Source: Phytophthora colocasiae
Lineage: Eukaryota; Oomycota; Peronosporomycetes; Peronosporales; Peronosporaceae
Length of the DNA: 64,000 nucleotides
Direction of reading: 5' to 3'
NCBI GenBank assembly: GCA_018806915.1
Contig: JAGKQI010000100.1
Coordinates: 1,984,001 to 2,048,000, forward strand
In this document: one piece after another, positions 37,973 to 48,674 of the stretch
Layout of the letters: each line of letters begins with the position of its first letter
Numbering within the stretch: position 1 is the stretch's first letter
Made by a program: the position numbers and the translations under genes
Notes under the pieces: model-generated
Database searches by the model: none
The model's input: only the letters and a program-made list of their open reading frames with translations
Told to the model about the DNA's origin: nothing

Positions 37973-39698
37973 ATGTCTCCCAACGCCCAGTTCGTTCTTG
38001 GCTTAATCTATGTGCTGCTTATCACGCTTTCACCTACCGAGGCCTGGTCGTTCTCGTCCATTTTCGGGGGCGATGGCGACTCAGAATCAAATTCAAAGAA
38101 CGACAAGTCCGCTGGAAACAACGTCGTAATGCAACAGCCTCTACTGAAAGCCACAGATTGGTTCCTTACGGAGGAGGAGATCACTGCATCCAGAGGTGGA
38201 TCTCCTCGCAGTGACTTGGCCACGTATAGCGTCGGCAACGCCGTGACGACGTTCACCGTGACGAAGGAGTTCTTTGACTCCGTGTACGATGATCTCACAA
38301 CGACCAAGGAAGACGACCGCGTCCTGTTGGCTGCTTGGAACACAGATCTCGTCCCTTTCAAACCTGACGTGGATCCGACTGGCGCCAAGTCCAACTTCGA
38401 TATTGTCTTTGGCAACGTCGTGAAGCGCGGGGGGGACGTCAAGATCCTGGGTTGGGCGAACAAGTTCCTGTTCTTTCAGGACGTCAAGGTGCGGAACAAG
38501 ATCAACAAACTGCCAAAGTCTGGTATCAATGACGGCAACGCGCTCTTCATTTTCGACGACCGCCTCCCTTACGGTTTGTCCTCTCAGCACCAGAAGACGC
38601 TCGTGATCGCTGCTGGCAACTCGACCGACAAAGACGACCAACCTGTCGCGTACGTGGGGGGCATCGACCTCTCCAACGACCGCTGGGATACTATTCACCA
38701 CAACGTCTCGGCGATCCGCAAAGCGTCTGGAGTTCAATTCCGCCAAAGCGGGTGGGTCGATAGCAGTGTCCGAATCCACGGACCAGCAGCGAAGGATGTG
38801 GCCAACAACTTCCTTGCTCGATGGAATTCTCCATATCTGCCAGCTCGGACTCGGAGACGACTTGGTCGATTTTGAGAACCCGCAGTACTCGTACTTACCG
38901 CCGCTTGACTACGTGAGCAGTAACACGACGTCCAAACTCGGCAACCAGAACGTGCAGATCGTGCGGACGTTTAGCTGCAAGTACAAGCACTGGGAGTTCG
39001 CTCCGAACGGCGAGAACTCACTCTTCTATGCGCGTATCAAAGCCATCAAGAACGCCAAGAACTTCATCTACATCGAAGATCAGTACTTCATCCTAGTGCC
39101 GGAGCTGTTGGACGCACTGCTGGAGGTCCTCCCGGGGCTACAACGTCTCATTGTTGTTGTCCAGCCACCAGAGTTAATCACAAAAAGCGGTGGATACGAA
39201 AAGTATATGTATCAGAACGTGCAGCCCCTCAAGGAGAAGTTCCCTAACAAAGTCAAGCTGTACTCGATGAAACCAGATCTAGACGTCTACGTTCACAGCA
39301 AGTTGGTGGTGGTCGATGACGTGTATATGACGACCGGCTCAGCCAACTGGAATCGGCGGAGCATGACGTCGGACCCGGAGCTAAGCGCCAACATTGTGGA
39401 CAACAGCCTCGTCAAGACTCCCGATGGGGTTAAGGTGGGCAAAGTGGTGCGAGACTTCCGCGTGCGCAAGTTTATGGAGATGACGGGTCGGAGTTACGAG
39501 AAGATCAACTCGATGAAGTTCCTGGACGCTGCGAAGCTGTTCGACACGGCGGCCGCAGAAGCGACATCTCTCATTCAGAAGTTCGACGTCGACGAGGAAT
39601 GGTACTATAAGCTGTTCGGCAATGCTGTTCACGGAAAGATCGATCGAGACGATCGGTGTGGTGATTCTGTTTCTACTTTTGCTAAAAAGAAAAGGTAG
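37973..39698 (+). pseudogene. Secreted phospholipase D-like, copy I (2-bp frameshift)
   Basis: It starts MSPNAQFVLGLIYVLLITLS after the 17-bp inverted-repeat leader. It is open to SPYLPA at about 38842, where CCAACTCAAGGACTCGG has become CCAGCTCGGACTCGG. The 2-bp loss moves the frame to a stop at 38875, and the second half (LGDDLVDFENPQYSYL to KKKR) is in the next frame. Total length is 1726 bp against 1728 in copy A. The second half-site HSKLVVVDD/GSAN is thus cut off. Confidence 0.92.
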
Positions 39699-39727
39699 TT
39701 TCGAGCGGGAGCTATAATTTCACGCCG

Positions 39728-39847
39728 AACATGTTGTTGCTTACCAGTAACTGTTAGAGAGTTGATCTGATAACTCCCAGTCGGATGCACTAGAATCCCC
39801 GAGGGTTTATCGACTACATGTACCATCAACTCATCTGTTTCGAAGTA
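39728..39847 (-). pseudogene. Inverted RluA 5' fragment, third copy
   Basis: Same as 36581-36700, head to head with RluA copy J, showing that units H-I and I-J are tandem duplicates. Confidence 0.75.
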
Positions 39848-40690
39848 CGTCAAGGACTCATCCGAGTCAATGGGGAGGCAGCGAGACTAGACTCAGTGAT
39901 CAAAGGTGGAGATTTCTTCGAGCACATCAAGCATCGACATGAACCAAGCGTCCATCTACCAGTCAAGAGCGACAAGGAGATGACGGCGCTATCAACAAGA
40001 TGGATACAGTTCAAAACAGACGAGTTGATGGTAGTGAATAAACCCTCGGGCATTCCAGTGCATCCGACTGGGAGTTATCAGTTAAACTCCCTAACAGTTA
40101 TGCTACAGCATGATCGACGTGAAGGTGCAGCGTCGGAAAAGTCTAATGATGTCGAGACTTTGGAACTGTTTCCGGTGCATCGGCTGGATCGACTGACGTC
40201 GGGGTTACTGATTCTAGCCAAAACTGCGGAGAAAGCGCGGAGTTTAACAGCTGAATTGACGGCTACGTCGTCTGATGAAAGTGCTGGCACTCGATCCGTG
40301 CAGAAATTCTATGTGGCACGAGTGAAGGGCGAGTTTCCTGACACCGAAGTTGGGTTTGCAGGAGTGGACGGACTGAGCTCAGGGCTTGTGAAGATCGAAA
40401 AAGCAGAGAGGGATTTTTGGCGCATGACGGCTCCGATAGGCCTGAAAGAACCACGACAGGGCCACGTACGCTGTGTGATTGAGGCAAACCTTGTGTGACT
40501 CTGATCCGCCGTCGCAAAGCTGTGGGAGGCGAAAGTATCGTCGAGTGTCTGCTTGTAACAGGACGAACACACCAGATACGAGTACACCTACAGCATTTGG
40601 GTTTTCCCATTGCGAACGACTCACTATATGGTGTAAAGACTGGAGAGGAAACACCATCTTCAACAACTTCCGAATGTGGGTGTTGGCTAT

Positions 40691-40869
40691 TAACAGAATG
40701 TGTACACTAGATCTTCACACGCAAAGATATACAACTTGTTGATAAGAAGGGAAATCTTGGACTGAGGCTTCCTGCCCTGCGACTCTTGAGCGGAGGATCT
40801 TTTTACCTACGGTAGATCTTTTAACTGCTGCGATTGCTCAGTCTTTCAACACGGATGCCGTTTCCAACA
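40691..40869 (-). repeat. Copia 3' LTR
   Basis: TAACAG...CCAACA on the plus strand (TGTTGG...CTGTTA in element sense), 179 bp. The integrase frame ends inside it. Confidence 0.92.
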
Positions 40870-42268
40870 CGCCCTCCTCCGAAGACAGCATCTTCGTTAA
40901 TTTTCACGTCTGACACGAATCCTTTCTTGTGTTCTGTCGGGAAGTACACGTGACAACCGACCACATCTTCACGGTAACCTAGCAGGAACCCAACCCTGCA
41001 GTTCATGTTCAGTTTCTTCCTCTTCGACTTCGGTGTATGGCAGTACGCGAGCGATCCAAAAGCTCGCACGTGATGAATGTCTGGCTTGGAACCAAACATC
41101 ACCTCGTAGGGTGTGCGTCCTGCACCCTTGCAAAACACACGATTCTTCAGGTACACAGCGGTCTCTAGATCGTGAGTCCAAAACGACTTAGGAAGCCCAG
41201 ACTGATGCATCATAGTCTTGACCATCCCGATTAGTGTCTGGTGCGTGCGCTCCACCAGGTTCAGTTGCGACGCTTTTGGGCCGACTTTCGTGTGCACAAT
41301 ACCCTTCGCTTTGTACCAGTTCTCCATTGTGCCATTGCAGAACTCCTGGTCTTTATCGGTGAGTACTTGTTTCACGAGACCATTTCTCGATTCATCAGCA
41401 CTTAGTCCGCGACTCACTACTGCTCTAACTCTTTTGCCATTCTGGCGCTCTGCCCACGCAATGTACTCCTTCATGTACATGTTCACCTCAGCCTCTGACT
41501 TTGTTTTCAACAGGAACGTCCTGACAAAGCGAGAGTAGCCATCCATCACTACCAGTACGGCGGAGTACAGCGAGCCATTTGAGGCTCCAGGTATCAATAG
41601 GTCTGCAAACACCATGTCGTTAACACCCTCAATCGGTCTGTCGAGTTTCTTACGGAATGTCTTTCGACGCTGTTTGCCTAGATGGCAATCGCAACAGTCA
41701 ATCTTACCGCGGCGCTTTAGCATAATGCCCTTGGCTAATCCACGATCAACCATTAGTCTGATGTATTCAGGGCAGGTGTGTCCGAGCCTCTCGTGCCACA
41801 CGTCGATGTCCTCAACTCCATCCGTGACTGCAAAGTTCGCGAACACCGTCTTCTTAACCGCAACTCGTTTCTTTTTGTGTATAATGCTCCCTATGTTGTG
41901 AGCATTGAACGTCCACAGTCGATTCGTAAACTCCGTACGAACCACCTCCGTGCCGTCCTTCGTCAGCCCGAAGATCTGATTCTCGGACTCGTACGTCATC
42001 ACATAACCCTGCTCTATCGCCAAACCAGGCGAGAACAGGTTACATCCAGCATCAGGCACGTACAGCACGTCCTCCACATACACAAACACCATCACTTCGT
42101 CAATCATCACGGCTATCATGATAGTTCCAAAGCCCTCTGCTTTGGCATTAACGCCGTCAGCAAACCCGGAGATCGTTGGGTTCCAATCGCTGTCTTCAAT
42201 GCTCTGTAGCGTAGTGAAATATTCCTTGCACGCCGTAATGTGTGTGTTTGCTCCGGTATCAAAGTTCC
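40821..42268 (-). CDS. Copia protease and integrase
   Basis: The minus-strand frame is cut at its 5' side by the Gypsy-3 insertion. The aspartic protease has WNFDTGANTHITA and VLYVPDAGCNLFS. A GAG-pre-integrase zinc part follows (WHERLGHTCPEYIR, CCDCHLGKQRR). The integrase core has VVMDGYSRF, LTDKDQEFCNG and NLVERTHQTL for the DDE triad. Then comes the Copia integrase C-terminal signature (GYREDVVGCHVYFPTEHK). At INEDAVFGGGRVGNG it enters the purine tract and the LTR and stops at 40821; RT should follow in a normal Copia. It is continuous in sense with the gag at 50583-51579. Confidence 0.88.
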
Positions 42269-42273
42269 ACAAG

Positions 42274-42589
42274 TGTAACGGGGTTACATTGAAGAGTGAC
42301 TTTAGTCACTCTTCCGAAGTGGATACATTTGGTGTGTCACACATCATGGTGACACGTGGCAGGTGGCTCCGCAGCCACCTATCACCTTCTATATAGGTTA
42401 CACTATAGATATCTTTTAGTTTGTATTGCAGGCCAAGCTAACAAGTATCTATAATATATTCAGTCTTAAATCTACCTAATCTTTAGTTAGTCTCCCCAAG
42501 TCTTTGGGGACCGAGTGAACTGCCGTTCACTAGGAGTTTGTATACTCCAAGCCTTCCTCTGTGTGAAGTGCTGTGTGACCCCCGTCACA
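42274..42589 (+). repeat. Gypsy-3 5' LTR, hairpin-rich
   Basis: Perfect stems include AAGAGTGAC/GTCACTCTT (42292-42313), AGGTGGCT/AGCCACCT (42361-42380), TCCCCAA/TTGGGGA (42493-42510), AGTGAAC/GTTCACT (42514-42531) and GGAGT/ACTCC (42533-42548). TCTATATAGG near 42390 is a TATA-like promoter candidate. Confidence 0.95.
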
Positions 42590-42591
42590 CT

Positions 42592-42601
42592 TGGTAGCAC
42601 T
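42592..42601 (+). promoter_or_regulatory. Gypsy-3 primer-binding site
   Basis: TGGTAGCACT begins 2 bases after the 5' LTR, as in Gypsy-2. Confidence 0.6.
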
Positions 42602-42673
42602 CGTAGTCAATCCTACGCCTACGCGGGTAGATTGATTACCTGAATCCTCTGTGGCCAGAAGTAGTTGGCCACC

Positions 42674-43683
42674 ATGGATCGAAGTGAGTTTCCTCACTTG
42701 ACCGACTCTCAGTTTGAGTCGGTCCGGAAGATGGCGGGCATCTTTGGGATGGATGCCTTCCGAAGCTTGGCGGCGGCGACGCCGGCCGAGCAGGTCGAAC
42801 GCGTGGCGGCGTTCGACATGTACGAACGTGGGCTCATTGAGCACGTTCGAGGAACCTTTGAGGCTCCTGTGGTTGAACCGAGGCCGGTTCAACCCAAGCC
42901 TTTAAGACTCAAGGTTCTTCCCTATAAAGGGAGAGAAGGTGAAAACCTTCACTTCTGGATCCGAGAAGTTGAGCTCGCCATGGAGGCGGCTCTCATCTCG
43001 GTGGAGCGACTTCGGGTCGCTTTCGCGCTGTCTAACCTCGGGGGTCGAGCGAAGACATGGGCGTACACGCGCGAAGCGACGTCGCCTGGATGTTTTACAT
43101 CCTGGGCCCAGCTGTGCGAACAGCTTCGGGCCGCATTCCTCCCGGCTTGAACTATGAGTATCGCCAGCGGTCACGCTTCCCTAGCCTGCAAGCAAGCGGG
43201 AAACGTGACCTGCACGAGTACATCCAAGAGATGCGCGTTCTCGCGGCATCTCTGGTAGGGAACCCCCTACCTGAACACATCCAAGTAACTGTGTTCATGG
43301 ACGGCTTAAGAGTAAGCCCGGCCCGCACGCAACTGTTCCGCGTGCAGGTCAACACGATGGAGGAGGCGATTCAAGTCGCGCTCCAGGAGGAGTACAGCCA
43401 TACACAGGCTCAGACTCCTGCCTCTGCGTGGCAAGGTCACAGCGGGCCGACGACGGCGTCGGCCAGTGCTCCTGGGAATGGAGCAGGCTCGGGACCAGCC
43501 CCTATGGACTTGGGGCTCGCCGAGCAGAAACGCATCCGCTGTTTCGAGTGCGGGCGTTTCGGACACTTCGCACGTGTCTGCCCCTCTGGGGGGCAATGGA
43601 AGAGGTCTTCCAAGCCTCAGGGCTCTAAGGGCCGCTGGAAGAAGCCGGCGCCCAAGAGTCAGGGGAACTCCGGGGACCAGTAG
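42674..43683 (+). CDS. Gypsy-3 gag (one frameshift)
   Basis: I choose ATG 42674 (ACCATGG context; MDRSEFPHLTDSQFESVRKM). The first frame ends at 43150 after LRAAFLPA. The homologous protein continues in the next frame with LNYEYRQRSRFPSLQASGKR to the stop at 43683, so about one base is wrong near 43145. Capsid-like signature: HFWIREVELAMEAALI, LGGRAKTWAY. CCHC zinc knuckle: CFECGRFGHFARVC, then a basic tail (KGRWKKPAPKSQGN). It packages element RNA. Stems such as GGTAGGG/CCCTACC (43254-43271) and GAACACA/TGTGTTC (43273-43296) lie in the coding sequence. Confidence 0.85.
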
Positions 43684-44236
43684 GCCTACTGGGGAAACAC
43701 TAAGTCCCCATGCGGGTGGTGCGGGAGGCACACGCAGTGGAGACTTAGCCCCAGAGAGTCTTGGGACTCTCAAAGCGGAGAAGGGCAGCGGTGGGCTGCT
43801 GGTGGTACACGCGAGTGTACGGGGGTTTAACAACCCCTTTAGAGTCTTGATAGACTCTGGGGCGAGCAAGAACTTTGCTCGCCGACAAACTGTCGCAAGG
43901 AATCGCGGCAAGTTTGAGGACGCTCTACGTGAGAGCGAGGGAAGTGGGCTAGTCGCCGTACGACTAGCCGATGGTACGGTGGTGGAAGTACCAAAGGTCC
44001 AGGTGGACCTGGCTGTGAAGTTTGAGGACTTCGACAGCGTGGAGTCGTTCATTGTCCTCGAGATGGACAAGTACGACTTGATCCTAGGGATGCCGTGGCT
44101 TGAGAAGCACGAGCCCTGGATCGATTGGCGCGGCAAAGCCATTGGGGCTAGCCGGCCTGCAGTCTCTGACAGAGCTTTGGTGAGTCATGTTCCCACCTCT
44201 GTCAGGACTAAGGGCGTTCGCTGGAACCGCCAGTGA
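43684..44236 (+). CDS. Gypsy-3 aspartic protease
   Basis: The open frame itself extends back to 43466, overlapping gag in another phase. The protease proper begins after the gag stop: VHASVRGFNNPFRVLIDSGA with the catalytic DSGAS, ending in the YDLILGMPWLEKHEPWIDW signature typical of this Gypsy group. The phase change from gag could be a programmed frameshift or damage. Between 43805 and 43969 there are six perfect hairpins. Confidence 0.8.
43805..43969. repeat. Run of six perfect hairpins in the protease region
   Basis: GTACAC/GTGTAC (43805-43820), GGGGTT/AACCCC (43822-43837), AGAGTCT/AGACTCT (43841-43858), GGCGAGCAA/TTGCTCGCC (43861-43883), CGCTCT/AGAGCG (43921-43937), GGCTAGTCG/CGACTAGCC (43947-43969). 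Loops are 4-5 nt. Confidence 0.95.
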
Positions 44237-44476
44237 CGCGGCAGCGTCCGAGGAGTATTTGGGGCTGGTGTAGTCGGTGCTACATCGCCCCACACGAGAA
44301 GTGATCGTGGGCCATGGATGGCCGGGGCAACGGGCGGAGGCCCTTGCCCTACGTGTGGGTCTGCAACGATAGCAGGGCCCCACGCACGAAGTCGCAGCGA
44401 CGTACAGGTTGCGACTGTGGTAGTGCCCGAGAGCACTAACCAGGTGGGTAACTTAGGTCCACAAGCGGATCAAAGA

Positions 44477-44813
44477 GTTCCGCAGGAAGCCAAGATGGCT
44501 CGCGATGCCGAAGTAGTGGCATCGCCAGGCGTACGAGAAGTAGTTCGACGCCAGGTCGCTCAGACCATAACTGATGCGGGTAACAGAGTTCCGCATGGAG
44601 CCACGAGGGCTCGTGATGACGAAGTAAGTGGCATCACCAGGCGTGAGAGAAGTAGTTCCACGCAAGGTCGCTCAGACCATAACTGATCAGGAAGACACCA
44701 AGGGTGCTTCCGATGCGGGTAACGCAGTTCCGCACGGAGCCATGAGGGCTCGTGATGCCATCGTAGTGGCATCACCTGGCGTGGGTAAGTTAACCCCACG
44801 CCATGGTCGTAAG
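44477..44813. repeat. Degenerate tandem repeat, three units, hairpin-forming
   Basis: Units start at GTTCCGCA 44477, 44588 and 44727 (spacing 111 and 139). Each has a hairpin GYGATG.C...GGCATCRC: GCGATGCC/GGCATCGC at 44502-44525, GTGATG/CATCAC at 44613-44637, GTGATGCC/GGCATCAC at 44752-44775. A second hairpin follows (GGCGT/ACGCC 44528-44552; GGCGTGGG/CCCACGCC 44778-44802). It lies between protease and RT. Confidence 0.85.
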
Positions 44814-47087
44814 CCGGGGTTGGTAGAATACCATCCCGAAGAAGTCCACGAGGACTTGGGACAGGAGCTAAAGGCTCCTAGGTCACAGTCGGTCGAAGAA
44901 TGCTATCACATCTTCGACGGCGTGACCGGGCATCGCGTGAAGGCGGGGGCCATCGAGTTGGCACCCCTGCCTGAGGTATCAGAGCTATTGAACCTCGAGG
45001 AAGTCGCGATGGAGGACTTCCTGGCCGAGTTGAAGGCCGGGGAGATATCGGAGATGGTTCTCCTTAGGCCGGAGCCCACTCCAGAGGAGTTGAACTCCTC
45101 CTCAGTGATGGACGAAGACGTCTTGGAGGAGTTCCAGAAGCAACGTGCGTCGCGCACGGGCTCCGAGATTCTGAAGAATCCAAAGGATCCGCTGTATCCT
45201 TTAGTGAAGGAGTTTGAGGACGTGGTGTCCAAGGACCCACCCTCAAAGCTCCCACCAGACCGAGGGATCAGGCACGAGATTGATCTCGTGCCAGGCACAA
45301 AGTATTGTGTCACGCGTCAATGGCCCCTGCCCCGAGAGCAGAGCGACGTCATTGACGCGTTCTTCGCCGCTAAGGCGAAAGCGGGAATGGTGCGGAATCG
45401 AAGTCCCCGCACTCGACGCCAACCTTCTGCGTTCGCAAGCCGAACGGGAAGTGGCGTCTGGTTCATGCTTACAATAAGCTGAACAGCGCTACTGTGCCAG
45501 CACAGACGCCGATCCCTCGCAAGGATGTGTTGTTGAACAACATGGCCGGCTGCACGCTGTATAGCGCGCTGGATCTGGTGGATGGATACTACCAGATCCT
45601 GATGCGGGAGTGTGATATCCCGCTCACGGCCGTGAGCACGCCGAGCGGTATGCTCTGGGAGTGGCTGGTAATGCCACAAGGTCTATCCAACGCACCAGCG
45701 ACCTTCAATCGCTTGGTCACACAGTTGTTTAGACCTTTGCGTGCGTTCACGCAGACGTACTTTGACGATATATTCGTCCATAGCCGTGCCGAGGGAGGCA
45801 AGACGGCTATAGAGGTGCATCGAGAGCACCTCCGTCGAGTGTTTGAGGTCATGAGAGCTAACAAGCTCTATGCCAACATCGAAAAGTGCGTCTTCGCAGC
45901 TGAGGAGATTAAGGTCCTCGGCTGCTTCGTCAGCAGCGTCGGGGTCCGAGCGGATCCTGACAAGGTCAAAGCCATTGCGGCATGGCCTGTTCCTCGGTCA
46001 CAGAAGGACCTGAGGGAAGTGGGTGGGCTTAGCCAACTACTTGCACAAGTACAGTGCTGGCTATGCGGGACTCGCAAAGCCTTTGTCGGACCTTCTGAAG
46101 AAGGAGGCCGAGTGGTGCTGGGAGCGCCAGCACCAGGATGCTGATAGCATCAAGGCGAGCTTGCAATGCGCGCCCGTCCTGGCGTTGCCGGACGATGCCA
46201 AGTCGTTTAGCGTTGTCTGTGACGCTTCCGACTATGCAATTGGCTGTGCGCTATTGCAACAGGACGATGAGGGACGAGATAGGGTGATCTCGTTCCAGTC
46301 CAGGCAGCTGAAGGCTGCCGAACGGAATTATCCCGTTCACGACAAGGAACTCTTGTCGATGAAGTATGCCCTTGTCAAGTTCAGGGTGCATCTTCTGGGC
46401 TCAAGGCCCTTTGTGGTCTATACGGACCACGCGTCCTTGCGGACAGCCATCCATACGCCGCACTTATCGCAGCGGATGGCGCGTTGGCTGTCATTCTTCG
46501 CGGAGTATAACTTCCGCGTTGAATACAAGCCTGGCAAGCTCAACACGCTTGCCGACGCTTTGTCGCGCAGGCCCGACTATGAGTTCGCTCATATTAGTCG
46601 GGCCACGACGGATCTTTACGATCGAATACGCTTGGCGTATCGGGACGATGACGCCCTCGCCCCTATTGTGCGGTATTTGTCCGCTGGCACGGATGCCAAG
46701 GTCGAATGGCTTACGCCTCGACAGCGGGCACGGCTCCACCGCTATGAGTGGGCCGATGGCCTGCTCCACTATCGGGTGGAGCCCGGGGATCCTCCGCGGG
46801 TCGTTGTTCCGAACGACGAGGATCTGAAGTATGATATACTTCACGAGGCACACGATGTGCCTTCGAGTGGCCACTTGGGCCGAGAGAAGACCTATCATGG
46901 GGTCTCTCTGATGTTTTGGTGGGCCCACATGTACAAGTGGGTGGCCAAGTACATCAAGACATGTGAAACATGTCAGCGCGTGAAGCCAGCGGGCGCACGC
47001 GTCGGCTCCGCTGCAGAGCCTGCCAGTCCCACTGGACTGCTGGAAGTCGATGAGTCTCGACTTTGTCTTCGGCCTTCCGGCCGATGA
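44628..47087 (+). CDS. Gypsy-3 RT and RNase H (several frameshifts)
   Basis: Three successive frames make up the enzyme. 44628-45482 holds the linker and KLPPDRGIRHEIDLVPGTKY. After a shift near 45410, 45494-46144 holds TPIPRKDVLLNN, SALDLVDGYYQI, MPQGLSNAPATFNRL and the catalytic TYFDDIFVHSR. After a shift near 46015, 46023-47087 holds RNase H (VVCDASDYAIGCALL, HDKELLSMKYAL, YTDHASLR) and the integrase zinc finger (HEAHDVPSSGHLG, CETCQRVK). It shifts again near 47040. This copy is not functional. Hairpins include GGATCTGGT/ACCAGATCC (45571-45599) and the 16-nt palindrome GCTCACGGCCGTGAGC (45622-45637). Confidence 0.85.
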
Positions 47088-47715
47088 CCAGAAGAACACC
47101 GGCATTGTGGTGTTTGTATGCCGGTTGAGCAAGATGGTGCATCTTGCTCCGGTCTCTGAGACCATTACCGGGGAACAAACTGCGAAGTTGTTCCTTGATA
47201 GCGTCTTCAGCTATCACGGGTTGCCTGAGACTGTTGTCTCTGACCGCGACCCGCGGTTTACCGCTGCGTTTTGGAAAACGCTGTTCCAATTGCTTGGAAC
47301 ACGGTTGACGATGTCAACAGCGGACCATCCGCAGACCGATGGTCAGACTGAGCGCGTCAACCGAGTGGTTGAGGACGTGCTGCGCAGTGTTTGCGCTGAG
47401 GCGCCGCGCTCTTGGTCAGCGCAGCTGCCTATGGTTGAGTTTGCACTCAACAACGCGGTACACGCGTCAACGGGGTTCACGCCGTTCTATTTGAACGGGC
47501 TTCGGAACCCCCAGGTGCCGCTCACACTGGGTGGGGGCACCGCGGCTTCGAGAGTAAGTGGGGGAGAGGCTCGGAAAGAGCTTTCCTCCCAGGTTTCCGG
47601 TGTGGAACCAGCCGCGTTGCGGAAGAAGTTGTCGACATTTGTCGGCAACAGGCTGAATGTGATCAGCCGGGTGCGAGATGCAATGGCACTCGCACAGGAC
47701 AAGCAAAAGGAGTAA
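47050..47715 (+). CDS. Gypsy-3 integrase core
   Basis: 222 residues with the DDE triad: MSLDFVFGLP, SDRDPRFT, GQTERVNRVVED. One expected Asp in FVDRFSK reads Cys (FVCRLSK). An in-frame TAA at 47713-47715 ends it; homology continues downstream (FNVGDLVLLDTRNL) in another phase. The hairpin GAGCAAGATG/CATCTTGCTC with 3-nt loop (47127-47149) lies in the codons for LSKMVHLA; Gypsy-2 has the equivalent stem with one mismatch. Confidence 0.85.
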   Translation: MSLDFVFGLPADDQKNTGIVVFVCRLSKMVHLAPVSETITGEQTAKLFLDSVFSYHGLPETVVSDRDPRFTAAFWKTLFQLLGTRLTMSTADHPQTDGQTERVNRVVEDVLRSVCAEAPRSWSAQLPMVEFALNNAVHASTGFTPFYLNGLRNPQVPLTLGGGTAASRVSGGEARKELSSQVSGVEPAALRKKLSTFVGNRLNVISRVRDAMALAQDKQKE

Positions 47716-48674
47716 CTCTCAGACCAACATGGGAGAGGAAACTTAAGTGTATTTAATGTGGGTGACTTAGTGCTACTCGACACTAGGAACCTACCTCTTA
47801 ACACTGTTAGCTCCACGGTGAGCAACAAGTTGAAGCATCGCTTCATTGGACCCTTTAAGGTCCTGGAGTAGGCACGGTGCTGCCTACACGATCGACTTGC
47901 CTAAGTCGATGACGACCCACCCGACGTTTTATGTGGGTCGTCTGAAGCGGTACCATGACCCTCAGGGTCATGCGGCCCCTCAAGAGGTTGAAGGCGGCCG
48001 CGAGGAGGAGAGTGAACCTCCTCGACGCGAGGTTGAGCGTCAGGCGCCGAGCGCCCCACGTAATAGGGAGTTTGGTGACTCCAGGGGCGAAGCCGTACCC
48101 CGGCGGAAGGTACGAGCGGTGTGGATACACCGAGGGGCCAAAGGAGTAGGCCTCAGGCGAGAGTCGAACGACGACTGGGAGTACGCGTACGGTTGCGACT
48201 CCCGGCGAGACATCGTCGCCTGAAGGTCGTAGACCTCTTGACGAAGAGAGTCAAGTGCCCGCGAAGAGGCACTACGGTCTACACGACCATGAAGATCCTG
48301 CATCGCGAGACGCAGGTCTTCCAACTGGCGCAAGACACCAGGCAGGTCGGCTGCAGGGGCAGCTTGGCCGCCATGCTCAAGACCAAGAGCACCCTCAAGC
48401 GCAAGGACACGCGCTCGGAGGAGGCGGATCTCCTCCTGTTGCTGAGCAACAAGTTGGTCAAGAGGCCCAGTCGAAGGCCTCTGAGTCCCCAACGTCGGGG
48501 ACGGCTCGAAAGAGCAGTCGAGCGAGGCCTCCTCCGGCTTTGCTTGACCGGAACGGAGAACGCCACTACCATGTGGAGCGGGTTCTCCAGGAGCGGCGTC
48601 GCGGTGGGAAGCGCCAGCTCCGAGTGAAGTGGCGCGGGTACCCTGCGTCGCAGAGGTACCTGGGAGCCGATTGA
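47716..48674 (+). pseudogene. Gypsy-3 pol C-terminus with chromodomain, broken
   Basis: Pieces in different frames: NVGDLVLLDTRNLPLNT (about 47757), AAYTIDLPKSMTTHPTFYVG at 47846-48223, and a chromodomain-like HYHVERVLQERRRGGKRQLR, VKWRGYP ending at 48674. At least two shifts separate them. The minus-strand antisense ORF overlaps this region from 48040. Confidence 0.7.
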
